Origin: Klebsiella pneumoniae
Lineage (GTDB): Bacteria; Myxococcota_A; UBA9042
Assembly (NCBI GenBank): GCA_945889325.1
Contig: CAMDBH010000013.1
Coordinates: forward strand, 1-58,548
Reading direction: 5' to 3'
DNA: 58,548 nt
This document shows, piece by piece, positions 44,072 to 53,543 of the stretch. Numbering within the stretch: position 1 is the stretch's first letter; each line of letters starts with the position of its first letter. The notes under the pieces are model-generated. The model saw only the letters and a program-made list of their open reading frames with translations, was not told where the DNA came from and did no database searches. A program made the position numbers and the translations under genes.

Positions 44072-44686
44072 TTGGTTGACGAGCGCGAACAACTTCTGGT
44101 CTCCGCTGCGCTAACTGGCGATACCGTCGCCATTCGGAATGCGGCATTTGGCGAACTGGTCGATCGGCTCAAGCGGCCGGTGTTCCATATTTGTCTGGCG
44201 CACTTGCGCGATGAGGCTGAAGCGATGGACGCCGTCCAGGACACTTTCCTCAAGGCTTACACCAAGCTCGAACTGTTCACCGCAGACTCGAACTTTCGGG
44301 CGTGGGTTTTCAGAATCGCCGCCAACAACTGCTTGGATCGCTTGCGGCGCCTCAAGACGCGCAGGGCGGGTGAATTGGACGACTCGATCAGCAGTGAATC
44401 GCTCACCGAAGGCGAATTGCCCTCGATGGGCACGTTTGGCCGCGCGTCGCCGTTTACCGAACGCTCGCGGACACAGCTGAGTCAACGTCTGGAAAAAGCA
44501 CTGGATACCTTGCCTGACGCGATGCGCCAATGCGTGTTGCTCTGCGATGTCCACGGCGCGTCGTATCAGGAAATCTCGGAAGAACTGGGCATTCCCAAAG
44601 GTACCGTGATGAGTCGGATTTTTTACGCGCGCAAGAAATTGCAGCAAGAACTGCAAGATTACCGCGATGAGGCTACACATGACTAA
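44072..44686 (+). CDS. ECF-family RNA polymerase sigma factor
   Basis: TTG 44072 has AGGAG six bases upstream. The 204-residue protein has sigma region 2 (LRDEAEAMDAVQDTFLKAYTK, FRAWVFRIAANNCLDRLRR) and region 4 (LPDAMRQCVLLCDVHGASYQ, EELGIPKGTVMSRIFYARKK), and lacks regions 1 and 3, as ECF sigmas do. It would direct transcription of an envelope-stress-type regulon when released from its anti-sigma. The next gene overlaps by 8 bp and encodes a membrane protein with the expected anti-sigma layout. Confidence 0.92.
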   Translation: MVDEREQLLVSAALTGDTVAIRNAAFGELVDRLKRPVFHICLAHLRDEAEAMDAVQDTFLKAYTKLELFTADSNFRAWVFRIAANNCLDRLRRLKTRRAGELDDSISSESLTEGELPSMGTFGRASPFTERSRTQLSQRLEKALDTLPDAMRQCVLLCDVHGASYQEISEELGIPKGTVMSRIFYARKKLQQELQDYRDEATHD

Positions 44687-45320
44687 CTTAAATAAAAACA
44701 GTGAACTGCTTGAAAATTCGCTGAGCGAGGCGCAGCTCGAATTGCTGCTGCTTTTGCTCGATGGCGAACTCGGCGCTGACGCAGCACAACAACAGGCGGC
44801 AGATGAATTGCTGGCCCAAAGTGAAGTAGCCCGCGTTTTGGCTCAGGATTGGCGCAACGCCAAGCGCGCGCTGCGCGAAGGTATTTTGCAGGGTCCGGCC
44901 AAAATTTTACCGCAAACAGAGGTCGATCTGTCCCTGCTGCATGGCCGTATCATGAGCAAATTGCCCGCGGATGCGCAGCAAGTCGCGCGTTTGGCGGCCG
45001 CGTCGGCGCCGCAACCTCGCGGTTTGTGGGCGTGGATCCAGCATTTTGGTTTCGGCAAGACCAGTTTTGCCATCGGCGCCGCCGTGGCTGTCGCGGTGTT
45101 CTTGCTGGTTCGCGGCGGAGGACTGCCCACGGTGCACGATGTTGCGACGACGCCGGTTGCGCCAGACGCTGCAGCAGCGATCGGGGAGCCCCAAGTTATT
45201 ATTGAAGAAATGGAGCTGGAATCGGGCTCCGTGATGGTTAATCCTGCAGGCAACGCCGGCGATGCGATGGTGATTTGGCACTTTCACGACAGCACCACCA
45301 GCGCTGGGGGTGAGGGATGA
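44679..45320 (+). CDS. Putative anti-sigma factor, single membrane helix
   Basis: ATG 44679 has GAGG six bases upstream and overlaps the sigma gene by 8 bp. The 213-residue protein has an acidic helical N-terminal part (LSEAQLELLLLLLDGELGADA), the usual sigma-binding side. One membrane helix is at ~128-146 (FAIGAAVAVAVFLLV), with a periplasmic tail of ~65 residues. No zinc HxxxCxxC motif is present, so it is not a ZAS-type protein. The role is inferred from position and topology. Confidence 0.75.
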   Translation: MTNLNKNSELLENSLSEAQLELLLLLLDGELGADAAQQQAADELLAQSEVARVLAQDWRNAKRALREGILQGPAKILPQTEVDLSLLHGRIMSKLPADAQQVARLAAASAPQPRGLWAWIQHFGFGKTSFAIGAAVAVAVFLLVRGGGLPTVHDVATTPVAPDAAAAIGEPQVIIEEMELESGSVMVNPAGNAGDAMVIWHFHDSTTSAGGEG

Positions 45321-45814
45321 TCGCGTCCTCTGGCGGCTATCAGCGCATTTTCGTTGCGCTGCTGCTGTGCTTTTCAGCCATTGTCGCGCTGCCCTTGCAC
45401 GCGCAAGTGCCGGCGCCGTCAGCGGATCGCGCGGCGTTTAGCGTTTTGGTGATTGAAGCGACCAAAGCACCTGTGCCGCGCATCGACCCGAGATTGAATG
45501 ATCTCAAGACGCAGCTGGCGGCATTGCACCGCGATTTCAACGTATTTTCACTGGTTCGCGAGCAAACGCTGACGTTGGCCACAGGCGGTCGCGGCGTGGT
45601 GAAGTTGCTGGGTACTGCTGAATTTTCTATCGAATTTCTGGGATTTACCCCGGGCAATGTCCAGCGCGCACGGCACAAAGTGACCATGCCCGGCGTGACC
45701 ATGACGCGGTCGGTCGCGCCCGGTGGGCGCACGCTCGACGTCGTGCCGGGCAGCGATCGCTTAACGGTGATAGCGACCACGGTCGGCAAATCGCCCGAGA
45801 TTAAATTACTGTAA
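45317..45814 (+). CDS. Secreted protein of unknown function (165 aa)
   Basis: The ATG overlaps the previous stop (ATGA, 45317-45320), and a GGGGGTGAGGG tract precedes it. A signal peptide (IFVALLLCFSAIVALPLHAQ) is followed by a small domain with basic and hydrophobic strands (FSVLVIEATK, LTLATGGRGVVKLLG, DRLTVIATTVG). No Cys lipobox is present, so it is probably periplasmic. As the third gene of the ECF operon it may take part in signal sensing; I do not recognise the family. Confidence 0.75.
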   Translation: MIASSGGYQRIFVALLLCFSAIVALPLHAQVPAPSADRAAFSVLVIEATKAPVPRIDPRLNDLKTQLAALHRDFNVFSLVREQTLTLATGGRGVVKLLGTAEFSIEFLGFTPGNVQRARHKVTMPGVTMTRSVAPGGRTLDVVPGSDRLTVIATTVGKSPEIKLL

Positions 45815-45824
45815 TCGCTGCTGT

Positions 45825-45853
45825 TTGCTTGCGTCAAAATGCCGTGGTAACTT
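45825..45853 (+). promoter_or_regulatory. Candidate internal promoter for the TPR/PEGA gene
   Basis: TTGCTT (45825-45830) and TAACTT (45848-45853) are 17 bases apart, 60 bases before ATG 45914. It would let the last two genes be expressed apart from the sigma genes. Confidence 0.4.
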
Positions 45854-45913
45854 CCGCCGCTGCGGATCGACCGGCGATGCGTTTCCCTTCTGCCTTTTAG
45901 CTTGAAACTACCG

Positions 45914-47122
45914 ATGACGACAGCGTTTTATCGCCGCCACTCCTTGCAATCGCTCGCGCGGTTGGCGGTAACGTTGGTTTTGGCTTTTTCGCCGGTTGTG
46001 GCCTTGGCGCAGGAAGCTCCACCGCCGCCACCGCCTGTCGCGGCGCCACAAGTTGAAGTGGAACCCGGTAAAACGGAAGCGGATAAGCTGGCAGATGAGG
46101 GGCGTGAAGCTTACAAAGCGGGCAATTACGCCGAGGCGTTCAAGCTGTTCACACGCGCGTATGCGGCCGAGCCTAAGCCGGCATTTTTGTACAACATGGC
46201 CAAGGCCAAAGAGAAATTGGCTGACTACAAAGAAGCCGTTCATCTGCTCGAAAAATATCTGCAAATCTACAAGGCCCAAAATGGCGGTGCTGAACCGGCC
46301 AACGCCTCCGATGTCAGCCATTTGATACGCGATCTGAAGCAGCGGGCTTTTGAAGCCTTGCCCGAAGTCGTCATCGCCTCGGTGCCGCCGGGCGCCCAAG
46401 TGATCGCGGCCGGTGAGGGTTTGCTCGGCGACAGCGGTTCGACGATCGGCACCGCGCCTCTGACCACGCACATGGAGCCCGGCAAGTACAAACTGACGCT
46501 TAAATTGAAAGATTTTAGTGATTTGGAGGCAGATCTCGTCGTGCCGCAATCGGGCAAGGTCAACGTCGTTTTGTCGCTGAAGTCGCGGCTCAAACGCGCG
46601 GCTCTGTCGTTTTGGGCCAATGTGCGCGGCGCTCAGATCACAGTCGACGGCAAAGTCGTGGCCGTGACGCCCTACGCCGGACGCATCGACGTCGAACCGG
46701 GGCCGCACCAAATTACCTTGCACCGCAGCAGTTACAAACCGATCGAACGCGAAGTGACGGTGCCTGAAGACAAAATCCTGCACAGTCGATTCTTGCTTGA
46801 ACCGACGATGTCCGCCGCGAGTTGGCGCGGGTATTTGGGTTGGCCGTTGATGATCGTCGGCGGACTCGCCATCGGCGGCGGTGCTACCGCCGCGCACTAC
46901 GCCGATTTGGAATACGCCAACAGCCCTAATTTCAACAATTTAGTGAAGTACCAGAATGCGGGCTACTATGGCGGCGGCATCGCCGTCGGGTTGGGCCTGT
47001 TTTTGGCGATTTGGGACGGCGTGCGCAGCGCGATTCCGGACGAGGAGCGGATTGACGGCCCAGTGCAGGAAAACGGCAGTGAACTTCGGCCCTTAGGGAC
47101 ACCAGGGGAGGGTAAGCCATGA
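45914..47122 (+). CDS. Exported TPR/PEGA-domain protein
   Basis: The 402-residue protein (ATG 45914; an in-frame TTG lies at 45902) has a signal peptide ending VVALAQ and a Pro-rich stretch. A tetratricopeptide region follows (~50-125; KLADEGREAYKAGNYAEAFKLFTRAY, split by helix turns, then KEAVHLLEKYLQIY). PEGA-like beta domains come next (VIASVPPGAQVIAAGE, VNVVLSLKSRLKRAAL, ITVDGKVVAVTPY). Two membrane helices lie near the C-terminus (WPLMIVGGLAIGGG, GIAVGLGLFLAIW). PEGA domains are common on surface proteins and kinases of this bacterial group. It overlaps the FGE-like gene by 4 bp. Confidence 0.82.
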   Translation: MTTAFYRRHSLQSLARLAVTLVLAFSPVVALAQEAPPPPPPVAAPQVEVEPGKTEADKLADEGREAYKAGNYAEAFKLFTRAYAAEPKPAFLYNMAKAKEKLADYKEAVHLLEKYLQIYKAQNGGAEPANASDVSHLIRDLKQRAFEALPEVVIASVPPGAQVIAAGEGLLGDSGSTIGTAPLTTHMEPGKYKLTLKLKDFSDLEADLVVPQSGKVNVVLSLKSRLKRAALSFWANVRGAQITVDGKVVAVTPYAGRIDVEPGPHQITLHRSSYKPIEREVTVPEDKILHSRFLLEPTMSAASWRGYLGWPLMIVGGLAIGGGATAAHYADLEYANSPNFNNLVKYQNAGYYGGGIAVGLGLFLAIWDGVRSAIPDEERIDGPVQENGSELRPLGTPGEGKP

Positions 47123-48279
47123 CCCACGCGCATTTGCTGCACGCGCCGCGCAATTTTTCCATTTTGCCCGTGTTTCTGGTGGTTTTTGGCCTGTTGAGCG
47201 CCATTGGCTGTGCCGTCGGTAGACAGGCGCCAGCGGTCACGCCGGTGGCTTCGGTCGGCGACGGACTGACTTTTCAATTCGGCATGGGTGAAAAGAGTTG
47301 CACCATCGGCACTTGCAACAAGGGCACCCAATTGTTTGAAGTGGCGTCGCCCGAAGTCACGGTGCACTTGGCGCCATTTGCTATCGATATTCATGAGGTT
47401 ACGGTTGAACAGTATCGCTACTGCGAGGAGATGGGCGTCTGCTCTTTGCCCACTGCCGACAATGGCCCCAACGGCATCAGCGATTACTACACCAACACCG
47501 CCGGCAAGTGGGATAAATTTCCAGTAGTATTGGTCAGTTGGTCGCAGGCGAAGGAGTATTGCGCCTTTGTCGGCAAGCGTTTGCCCACTGAATATGAATG
47601 GGAGCGCGTTGCCGGTGGAGCCGCAAAAACTTCTGCCGACAAACGGCTTTATCCATTCATCACCACGACCGGCCCGGATGTGCATTTGCCCACGCCGTGC
47701 ACGTCAAAGGTCAATTTGTTCAATTGCACCAGCGGTACCTCGCAAAGTACCGCAGTAATGAGCCAAACCGACGATTACGTCATTGAAGCTGGCGTGAAGA
47801 TCTGGGACTTGACCGGCAACGTCAGCGAATGGACGGCCAGCGACGCCGACGAAGGCAAAGTCACCGCAAGTTGTGATTATTCCGACCCTGCGTTGTATAC
47901 CTGCGGCGATTGCGTGACTTGTTTGTCCGGCGCCGTTGGCGCAGATCAGGCCAAATGCGGCGAGAAATGTCGAAATTGCGTGTGCGGCGCCAACCAGACC
48001 CCCGATGCGCCAGGGCTTTTGCCACATCGGCCCAATTGCTACGCGCCGTGCGGTACGCCGATCTGCCCGCGCTACCCGGCCGCCACGGTGCTGGAAAAGC
48101 CGCCGGTTGTGGCCAATTCTGCCAAAACTCGAATGATTCGGGGCGGAAGCCACACCAAGGATCTGCCGGCCAATTTGCAAAATGCCTGCAACGGCCGTTC
48201 CGATGCGCGGGTGCTGACCCGCGGCCCGGGTGAAGTACTGACAACGGATATTGGCTTTCGCTGCGCAAAGACTTTGTAA
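47119..48279 (+). CDS. FGE/SUMF1-domain lipoprotein with Cys-rich insertion
   Basis: The ATG overlaps the previous stop (ATGA) and has GGGGAGGG upstream. The 386-residue protein has lipobox LSAIGC. The formylglycine-generating-enzyme-like fold is shown by DIHEVTVEQYRYC, VSWSQAKEYCAFVGKRLPTE, DLTGNVSEWTASDAD, MIRGGSH and the terminal IGFRCAKTL. An insertion of ~60 residues rich in Cys (CGDCVTCLSGAVGADQAKC) precedes the last motif. Many such bacterial proteins are not true formylglycine generators but bind ligands or modify other targets. The active-site Cys pair of classical FGE is not clearly present. It closes the ECF sigma operon. Confidence 0.85.
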   Translation: MTHAHLLHAPRNFSILPVFLVVFGLLSAIGCAVGRQAPAVTPVASVGDGLTFQFGMGEKSCTIGTCNKGTQLFEVASPEVTVHLAPFAIDIHEVTVEQYRYCEEMGVCSLPTADNGPNGISDYYTNTAGKWDKFPVVLVSWSQAKEYCAFVGKRLPTEYEWERVAGGAAKTSADKRLYPFITTTGPDVHLPTPCTSKVNLFNCTSGTSQSTAVMSQTDDYVIEAGVKIWDLTGNVSEWTASDADEGKVTASCDYSDPALYTCGDCVTCLSGAVGADQAKCGEKCRNCVCGANQTPDAPGLLPHRPNCYAPCGTPICPRYPAATVLEKPPVVANSAKTRMIRGGSHTKDLPANLQNACNGRSDARVLTRGPGEVLTTDIGFRCAKTL

Positions 48280-48336
48280 TTTCAGCGTAAAACCGAATCC
48301 GCGTACGCCGAATCGCCCTCATCAGGCGCGACACCC

Positions 48337-50334
48337 TTACTGCAAATCGTCGACCAACTCTTCTTTCTTGGGCTTGGGTTTGGGTTTGGGCTTGTCCTCA
48401 TCCAACTTGATCTCAAATTTTTCGGGTTTGGCGACCGCTTTGGGCTCCGGCTTCGGTTCGGGCTTGGGCTCCGGCGCCTTGACCTCTAGCGGCGGCGCCT
48501 TTACTTCCGCTTTAATTTCAGTGTTCTTGACCCGCGCTCTCGGCGTCGGCGCTGGCTTTTCCTCGGCTACCGGTGCCATTGGAGCGGCGTGTTCGGGCAG
48601 CGCCTTCAACTGATAGTGCATCTGCTGCGACGTGCCGAATTCAATAGGCAATTCCTGGGTCTCGTAGCCCTTGAGCACCAACGATACAGTTACGGCCGGA
48701 GAGTCCTTCTTATATTTCAGGGTCTTGGGTGTGGTGCCCAAGCTGTCTCCGGCCACAATCACTTGCGCGCCAGCGGGGTTGGTGGTCAACGTCACTTGTA
48801 CCATGCCCGCTTCGGGCGGATCGGCGATGACAGTGACGGTTTTTACGGTTTCTTTGGTAATAATTCTCTCAGTCTGCGGCTGCTGACCCGTAACCGCTGC
48901 CACAATCACGGCAGCCGTGCCGATAACGCCTAGGCCTACCAATGGCATCAGCCATTTATTGCTGCGCGGCGGTTCGAGCAGCGGCGCCTCAGGCCGGCCC
49001 GGCTCCGCCCCCACCCGCATCGTGCGCGCCGTCGGCATGTCCAGCGTGTGCGAACTCAGCATGCGCACACCGAGTTCTTCCGCTTCGGCCTTGCCCAGGT
49101 GCTGGTCAAACGCAGTGGGCAACTGGTGCGCCATGTCGTCGCAGCGCGATGCCAGTTCGACCGCTTTCTGCACGCGATCGGCAGGCAATTTCGCCAGCAG
49201 CTTGAGAACAAATTCTTCCACTTCGGCGGGCACGGCGATCTTGTCGTTGGCCTGACTGGGCGGCGGCGGCGGATCGTTGACGTGGGCGAGCAAAAGGCTG
49301 AGCGTTTGATCGGAATTAAACGGCGCTTGGCCGACGATCATTTCATACAAAATGACGCCCAACGCGTAAATATCGCTTCGAGCGTCAACGGGTTGTGCCG
49401 AACACTGCTCGGGCGACATATAGCGCGGCGTGCCAAAGATGCTGCCGGCTTGGGTCAAGGTGCCTTTGTCGTCGCCTTCGCGCAGTTTGGCCACGCCAAA
49501 ATCCAGCACTTTGACAAAATCGGAGTTGTCGCCGACTTTGATCAAGAAAATATTTTCCGGCTTCAAATCGCGGTGAACAATCCCCTTGTCGTGGGCTTCT
49601 GAAAGCGATGAAGCCACTTGCGCCATGATGCGCAGCGCGCGCCTGATCGGCAATGGTCGTTCTTTGCGCAACACGTCGTGCAACGTGGAGCCTTCCAACA
49701 GCTCCATGGCAATGTACGGATTGCCCTGCGGCGTCTGGCCATAGTCAAAAATTTGAATTGTATTGGGGTGTTTAAGCCGCGATACCGCCAGCGCTTCCAG
49801 CGTGAAACGCCGCAACACGGTGTCGTTATCGGTCAGGTCGCCCAGCAACACTTTGACCGCCACGTCGCGATCCATGCCTTCCTGGCGGGCACGGTACACA
49901 GCTCCCATGCCGCCCGCGCCGATCTTCTTCAAGACCACAAAGCGCCCACCCAGCACTTCGCCGATCAGCGCATCTTTTTTCTTCTTGGGTTCCTTCTCCA
50001 GATGCGCGCGGATTCGATCGCCCAATTCATCTTCATAGTCGCTGTCTTGGCGCGTCGGAATTTCACCTAGGCGAATATCGTCGAGCGTTTGATCCGCCAC
50101 GTGTGGCGAGTGACCATCTGAAATGGCCATCGTTGCGGCGGTCTTAAACGCCGGCGCAGCAATGCGCGTGGCTTCTTCGTCGCTTAACAGGGCAATGCCG
50201 TGTTCGGTATGCAATTCAATGTGCGATTCTGTAGCTGCACCGATGTCGGATTCGGTGCGATCGCGCCGCTCTTCGGCTGCGTCTTCCGCGTCCAAGTCTG
50301 GCGTCAGAGCTGCTGCTTTGGGCGGTTGCTTCAC
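48337..50334 (-). CDS. Ser/Thr kinase with PEGA domain and charged C-terminal tail
   Basis: The 665-residue protein has an acidic N-terminal region, then a kinase domain (~130-390: GAGGMGAVYR, VAVKVLLGD, HRDLKPEN, LDFGVAK, GTPRYMSPE). One membrane helix is at ~475-493 (WLMPLVGLGVIGTAAV). A PEGA domain follows (LTTNPAGAQVIVAGDSLGTTP), and then a tail of repeated Pro/Lys/Glu. The layout places the kinase in the cytoplasm and PEGA outside. The stop of tmk overlaps its ATG by 4 bp, so it is the last gene of a packed operon. Possible targets include neighbouring envelope proteins; none is indicated by sequence. Confidence 0.9.
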   Translation of the reverse strand: MKQPPKAAALTPDLDAEDAAEERRDRTESDIGAATESHIELHTEHGIALLSDEEATRIAAPAFKTAATMAISDGHSPHVADQTLDDIRLGEIPTRQDSDYEDELGDRIRAHLEKEPKKKKDALIGEVLGGRFVVLKKIGAGGMGAVYRARQEGMDRDVAVKVLLGDLTDNDTVLRRFTLEALAVSRLKHPNTIQIFDYGQTPQGNPYIAMELLEGSTLHDVLRKERPLPIRRALRIMAQVASSLSEAHDKGIVHRDLKPENIFLIKVGDNSDFVKVLDFGVAKLREGDDKGTLTQAGSIFGTPRYMSPEQCSAQPVDARSDIYALGVILYEMIVGQAPFNSDQTLSLLLAHVNDPPPPPSQANDKIAVPAEVEEFVLKLLAKLPADRVQKAVELASRCDDMAHQLPTAFDQHLGKAEAEELGVRMLSSHTLDMPTARTMRVGAEPGRPEAPLLEPPRSNKWLMPLVGLGVIGTAAVIVAAVTGQQPQTERIITKETVKTVTVIADPPEAGMVQVTLTTNPAGAQVIVAGDSLGTTPKTLKYKKDSPAVTVSLVLKGYETQELPIEFGTSQQMHYQLKALPEHAAPMAPVAEEKPAPTPRARVKNTEIKAEVKAPPLEVKAPEPKPEPKPEPKAVAKPEKFEIKLDEDKPKPKPKPKKEELVDDLQ

Positions 50335-50987
50335 TTCCTAGTCTCTTGCAACGCTGCGCTTTTGTCACTGAGCGTCTCCATGACCGCCCCCAACACGTCA
50401 TAGGCTACCGCTTCGCGCTGCCGACTGCCATCGATCACAGCGCAGCGGCCCAATTTTGCAGGCCGATCGGCAAACACTTGCTGGTAGCGCGCCCGCACGC
50501 GGGCGAGCATTTCCTCAATTTCAAAGCGTTCACGCGGTTTGCCGCGGCGTGTGATGCGTTCGAGCGCCAGATCAATTGGCACATCGATCAGAATAGACAG
50601 ATCGGGCTGCAACGCGCCGCGGTTGATTTCCAGAACCCACGCAGCGTCGATTTGCCCTTGTCCATCAGCCACTTGAAACGCCAACGACGAGCCGAGATAG
50701 CGATCGCACACCACGACCTCACCGCGCTCCAGCGCAGGACCGATCACACGCTGACAATGATCGACGCGGTCGGCGGCAAAAAGCAGCGCAACCGCGCGCG
50801 GATCCATCTTGGGTCCGCTTTGTTGCCGCAGAACGGCGCGCAGCACGCGACCGATTTCGCCATCTGATGGCTCGGCCGTGCGCACAACAGTCCGCCCCGA
50901 TTTGCGCATGGCATTGGCGAGCAAATCGCCTTGCGTGGTCGTACCTGCGCCGTCGGTGCCTTCAAAAACCACAAAAAGAGGCTGCAA
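50331..50987 (-). CDS. tmk: Thymidylate kinase with altered P-loop
   Basis: The enzyme phosphorylates dTMP to dTDP in DNA precursor synthesis. Family features are FEGTDGAGTTTQ (P-loop), EPSDGEIGRVLR, DRVDHCQ, DRYLGSSLAFQ and the lid RRGKPRERFE. The P-loop normally reads GxxGxGK[ST]; here the Lys is Thr, which is clear in the DNA (GGT ACG ACC). Whether activity is kept is not known from sequence. The start is uncertain: TTG 50987 (AGGAG eight bases upstream), TTG 50993 or ATG 51017 without SD. It lies between a lipoprotein gene and the PEGA kinase, overlapping or nearly touching both. Confidence 0.85.
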   Translation of the reverse strand: MQPLFVVFEGTDGAGTTTQGDLLANAMRKSGRTVVRTAEPSDGEIGRVLRAVLRQQSGPKMDPRAVALLFAADRVDHCQRVIGPALERGEVVVCDRYLGSSLAFQVADGQGQIDAAWVLEINRGALQPDLSILIDVPIDLALERITRRGKPRERFEIEEMLARVRARYQQVFADRPAKLGRCAVIDGSRQREAVAYDVLGAVMETLSDKSAALQETRK

Positions 50988-51003
50988 ATTCAAGACTCCT
51001 CGC

Positions 51004-51783
51004 TCAAGGCTGCTCATCGCAAGAAAGTTCGATCACCTGTGCGCCGGTTGGACATTGCACCAAGAAGGTCTCCCCATCGAGCGGCAAATCCAACTCCACT
51101 TTGCGCCATTGCACCGACATATCCAAGTCCTGCGCCAGATTTTTCACGCGCATTTCTTTGGGCGTATGGCCATCACTTAGCCGCCCAGCATAGACGATCG
51201 ACGCGATCTTTTGGCCTTTTTCAAACAGCGCCGTACCCGCAAATGTGTACGTTTTCGCTTCAATGTACACGACCTGCCGCCTGCCGCCATCATCTCCGAG
51301 ATCGATCTGATACAGCCCATGTTCACTGTCCCAGCTCAGCTTCTGCTTTTCACTTTGCATCACCGGCGGTTGCCCCAGCATCGCCTGCAGCAGTTGGTCG
51401 GGCGGCAGCGCAATCGGCAGCATTCGCGCCAGGTTACGCGGACAAGCCGCACCAACCTGACACGGCCCCTGGCCGCGCTCAAATGCGACAAAGCGCTTGC
51501 CGTCAGTGCTCATGATGCCGAGCATGTCCAGCGTGGGCGAGACCGCTTGCAATTGGACCGAAGCCGGTTTGGCCAAAATCGCAATTAAATCGACGGACCG
51601 TCGTTCGCCTTTTTGGTAGGCGTCCAAACGCGCCATGCCCTGCAAGGTTTGCGGCATTTTGTGGGCCTGCGCCAACGCCAGCAAATCGTTGGCCGTTTGC
51701 GGCCCATCGCTGGGCAGTTGGACGGCAACGGCTGAACAACCAGCGGCCAAAAAGCACAGCAAGGCAATGAATTTACGCATCAT
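51004..51783 (-). CDS. LolB/DUF4292-like lipoprotein
   Basis: ATG 51783 overlaps the lysC stop by 4 bp (ATGA) with GAGG upstream; ATG 51780 is the alternative. The 259-residue protein has a signal peptide ending FLAAGC. The following sequence resembles the LolB/LolA-like half-barrel of DUF4292 proteins ([43 protein letters not shown]), which bind lipid or lipoproteins at the outer membrane. The assignment is by fold pattern only. Two further Cys pairs ([10 protein letters not shown]) may form a disulfide. Confidence 0.7.
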   Translation of the reverse strand: MMRKFIALLCFLAAGCSAVAVQLPSDGPQTANDLLALAQAHKMPQTLQGMARLDAYQKGERRSVDLIAILAKPASVQLQAVSPTLDMLGIMSTDGKRFVAFERGQGPCQVGAACPRNLARMLPIALPPDQLLQAMLGQPPVMQSEKQKLSWDSEHGLYQIDLGDDGGRRQVVYIEAKTYTFAGTALFEKGQKIASIVYAGRLSDGHTPKEMRVKNLAQDLDMSVQWRKVELDLPLDGETFLVQCPTGAQVIELSCDEQP

Positions 51784-52988
51784 CCTTGCGCCTCGATGAA
51801 GCGTCGGTGCAGCGCGACCAGCAGCGGATGCACGCAGTCTGCCGCCACAAAGCACGAAAGGGTCAAGCCGTGCGCCACAAGACCTTGCGGTTCGTCAAAA
51901 GTGATTTGGCGCACAATGTCAGAAAATTGCTGCAACAATTGCGGATCACGCCCGACGGCAGGCCCGACGATGCTCACGAGCGATCCGCGAATCGCCATCG
52001 TCAAATCATGGGCCAGTTGTTGTTCAAAACGCGTCAGCAAATGCGCGAAAGCTGGGTCCACCGCGTCGGCGACATCGCGCCCAAGCAGGACGGTTGCAGA
52101 ATTACCCAGCATGATCATAGCGATCGGCGACAGCTGTTGTTCCTGTAGCAAGGCATCAAGCGTCGGCAAGTGTTGCTGAGGATTGCAAAATTGAAGCAAG
52201 GCACAATCAGACCGCGCCGCAACGCCGGTCAGCCACGGTGCGTCCGCCGGTGGATTGCGGCGCACGATCGTCTCACCGCCGCGGTCGTCCGAAGCCCGCG
52301 CATACAAAGCGATCCCGTGCATGCGCGCATACGCCACCGCGTCGCTGCCGAGCACTTTGGCGCCCGCGCGCGCAAGCGCCAACATTTCCTCTTGATCCAG
52401 CGCGTCCAAGCGATTTGCAGCGACCACAATATGCGGATCCGCGCTGTAGATACCGTCGACGTCACTATAGATTTCACAGGCTTCGGCACCAAGGGCTGCC
52501 GCGAGCGCCACCGCAGTGGTGTCCGACCCGCCGCGCCCCAAGGTCGTCACTTCGCGGCGATAACTCACGCCTTGAAAACCGGCGACGATGACAATATGTC
52601 CTTGATGCAGCGCATCTTGCACCCGATAGGGCCGGACTTCGACGATGCGCGCACCGCCCGGTGCATCGTTGGTCAGAATCCCGCACTGACTGCCCGTCAG
52701 CGACGTCGCGGGCAGCCCGCGGGCGCGAATCGCGATGGCCAACAGCGACATGGAGATGCGTTCGCCCGCCGTCAGCAGCATGTCCATCTCACGGCGATCG
52801 GGATCTTCGGTCAGTTCATGGGCCAGCTTCACCAGTTGATCTGTGGTCTTGCCCATCGCAGACACGACCACAACCACCCGTTTGCCAGCGCGGGCGGTGG
52901 CCACGACGTGATCCGCCACCCGCTGCAGTCGCTGCACGTCTGCAACCGAAGATCCGCCAAATTTTTGAACGATAATAGGAATTTGCAT
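51780..52988 (-). CDS. lysC: Aspartate kinase
   Basis: The 402-residue enzyme phosphorylates aspartate, the first step to Lys, Thr, Met and diaminopimelate. Motifs are [55 protein letters not shown] and [14 protein letters not shown]-terminal pair of ACT-like regulatory domains ([25 protein letters not shown]) is shortened but present. Length fits the monofunctional LysC class. The ATG at 52988 has only a weak SD. It lies within a run of minus-strand genes with small gaps or overlaps. Confidence 0.93.
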   Translation of the reverse strand: MQIPIIVQKFGGSSVADVQRLQRVADHVVATARAGKRVVVVVSAMGKTTDQLVKLAHELTEDPDRREMDMLLTAGERISMSLLAIAIRARGLPATSLTGSQCGILTNDAPGGARIVEVRPYRVQDALHQGHIVIVAGFQGVSYRREVTTLGRGGSDTTAVALAAALGAEACEIYSDVDGIYSADPHIVVAANRLDALDQEEMLALARAGAKVLGSDAVAYARMHGIALYARASDDRGGETIVRRNPPADAPWLTGVAARSDCALLQFCNPQQHLPTLDALLQEQQLSPIAMIMLGNSATVLLGRDVADAVDPAFAHLLTRFEQQLAHDLTMAIRGSLVSIVGPAVGRDPQLLQQFSDIVRQITFDEPQGLVAHGLTLSCFVAADCVHPLLVALHRRFIEAQG

Positions 52989-53033
52989 CGAAGCCGTCGG
53001 GTGATTCCTGGGTTTTGGTTTAGGGTCGCTTTT

Positions 53034-53543
53034 CTAAAGTGCATCGCCGGGTTGGACCACCGGTGCCGGACCGGCTTCGCGCGTCACTTGCCGCGCCATC
53101 ACCCAGTGATTGTTGGTGATCCAACGCCAATCCTGCTCCAGAATTTCGGCGTGGGATACGGGATCGGCCGTGCGCGTCCACACCGCGGCGATCACGATGC
53201 GCGCGCGATCGGCGCCTTGCACGTAATCGACCGTGCGAATTTCATATTCCAGAATCTGTACTTGCCCCTGGGCCGCGCGCTTTTTGCGAATGAACTCCGC
53301 GCGGCTTTCCTCTGGCACAAAAGCGGCTGCGCGTTCAAAATTGCTCCAGCGCAAACTGTTGCTAAATTCCGTCGCCGATTCACGCAATGCCGTGGATTTA
53401 TTGGCCTGGCTGATGCTGCAGCCGCTCAGGCTGGCGACGGTGACACAAGCGCTGACAATTCGCCCGAGCGATCCAACGCGGCCAATTCCGTATACCCGCC
53501 GACAAAATGTTCGCCAATGAAAATCTGAGGCACTGTGCGCCAT
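53034..53543 (-). CDS. Small predicted lipoprotein (169 aa) overlapping grx
   Basis: ATG 53543 has GAGGAG eight bases upstream. The N-terminal 27 residues are basic, followed by a hydrophobic stretch with lipobox ASLSGC. The mature domain (~120 residues) is mixed charged (SATEFSNSLRWSNFERAAAF, VDYVQGADRARIVIAAVW) and suggests a small alpha/beta fold such as those in transport-associated lipoproteins. The first 118 bp overlap the 3' end of the glutaredoxin gene in another frame. The later start forced by a shorter overlap would lose the SD. Confidence 0.7.
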   Translation of the reverse strand: MAHSASDFHWRTFCRRVYGIGRVGSLGRIVSACVTVASLSGCSISQANKSTALRESATEFSNSLRWSNFERAAAFVPEESRAEFIRKKRAAQGQVQILEYEIRTVDYVQGADRARIVIAAVWTRTADPVSHAEILEQDWRWITNNHWVMARQVTREAGPAPVVQPGDAL

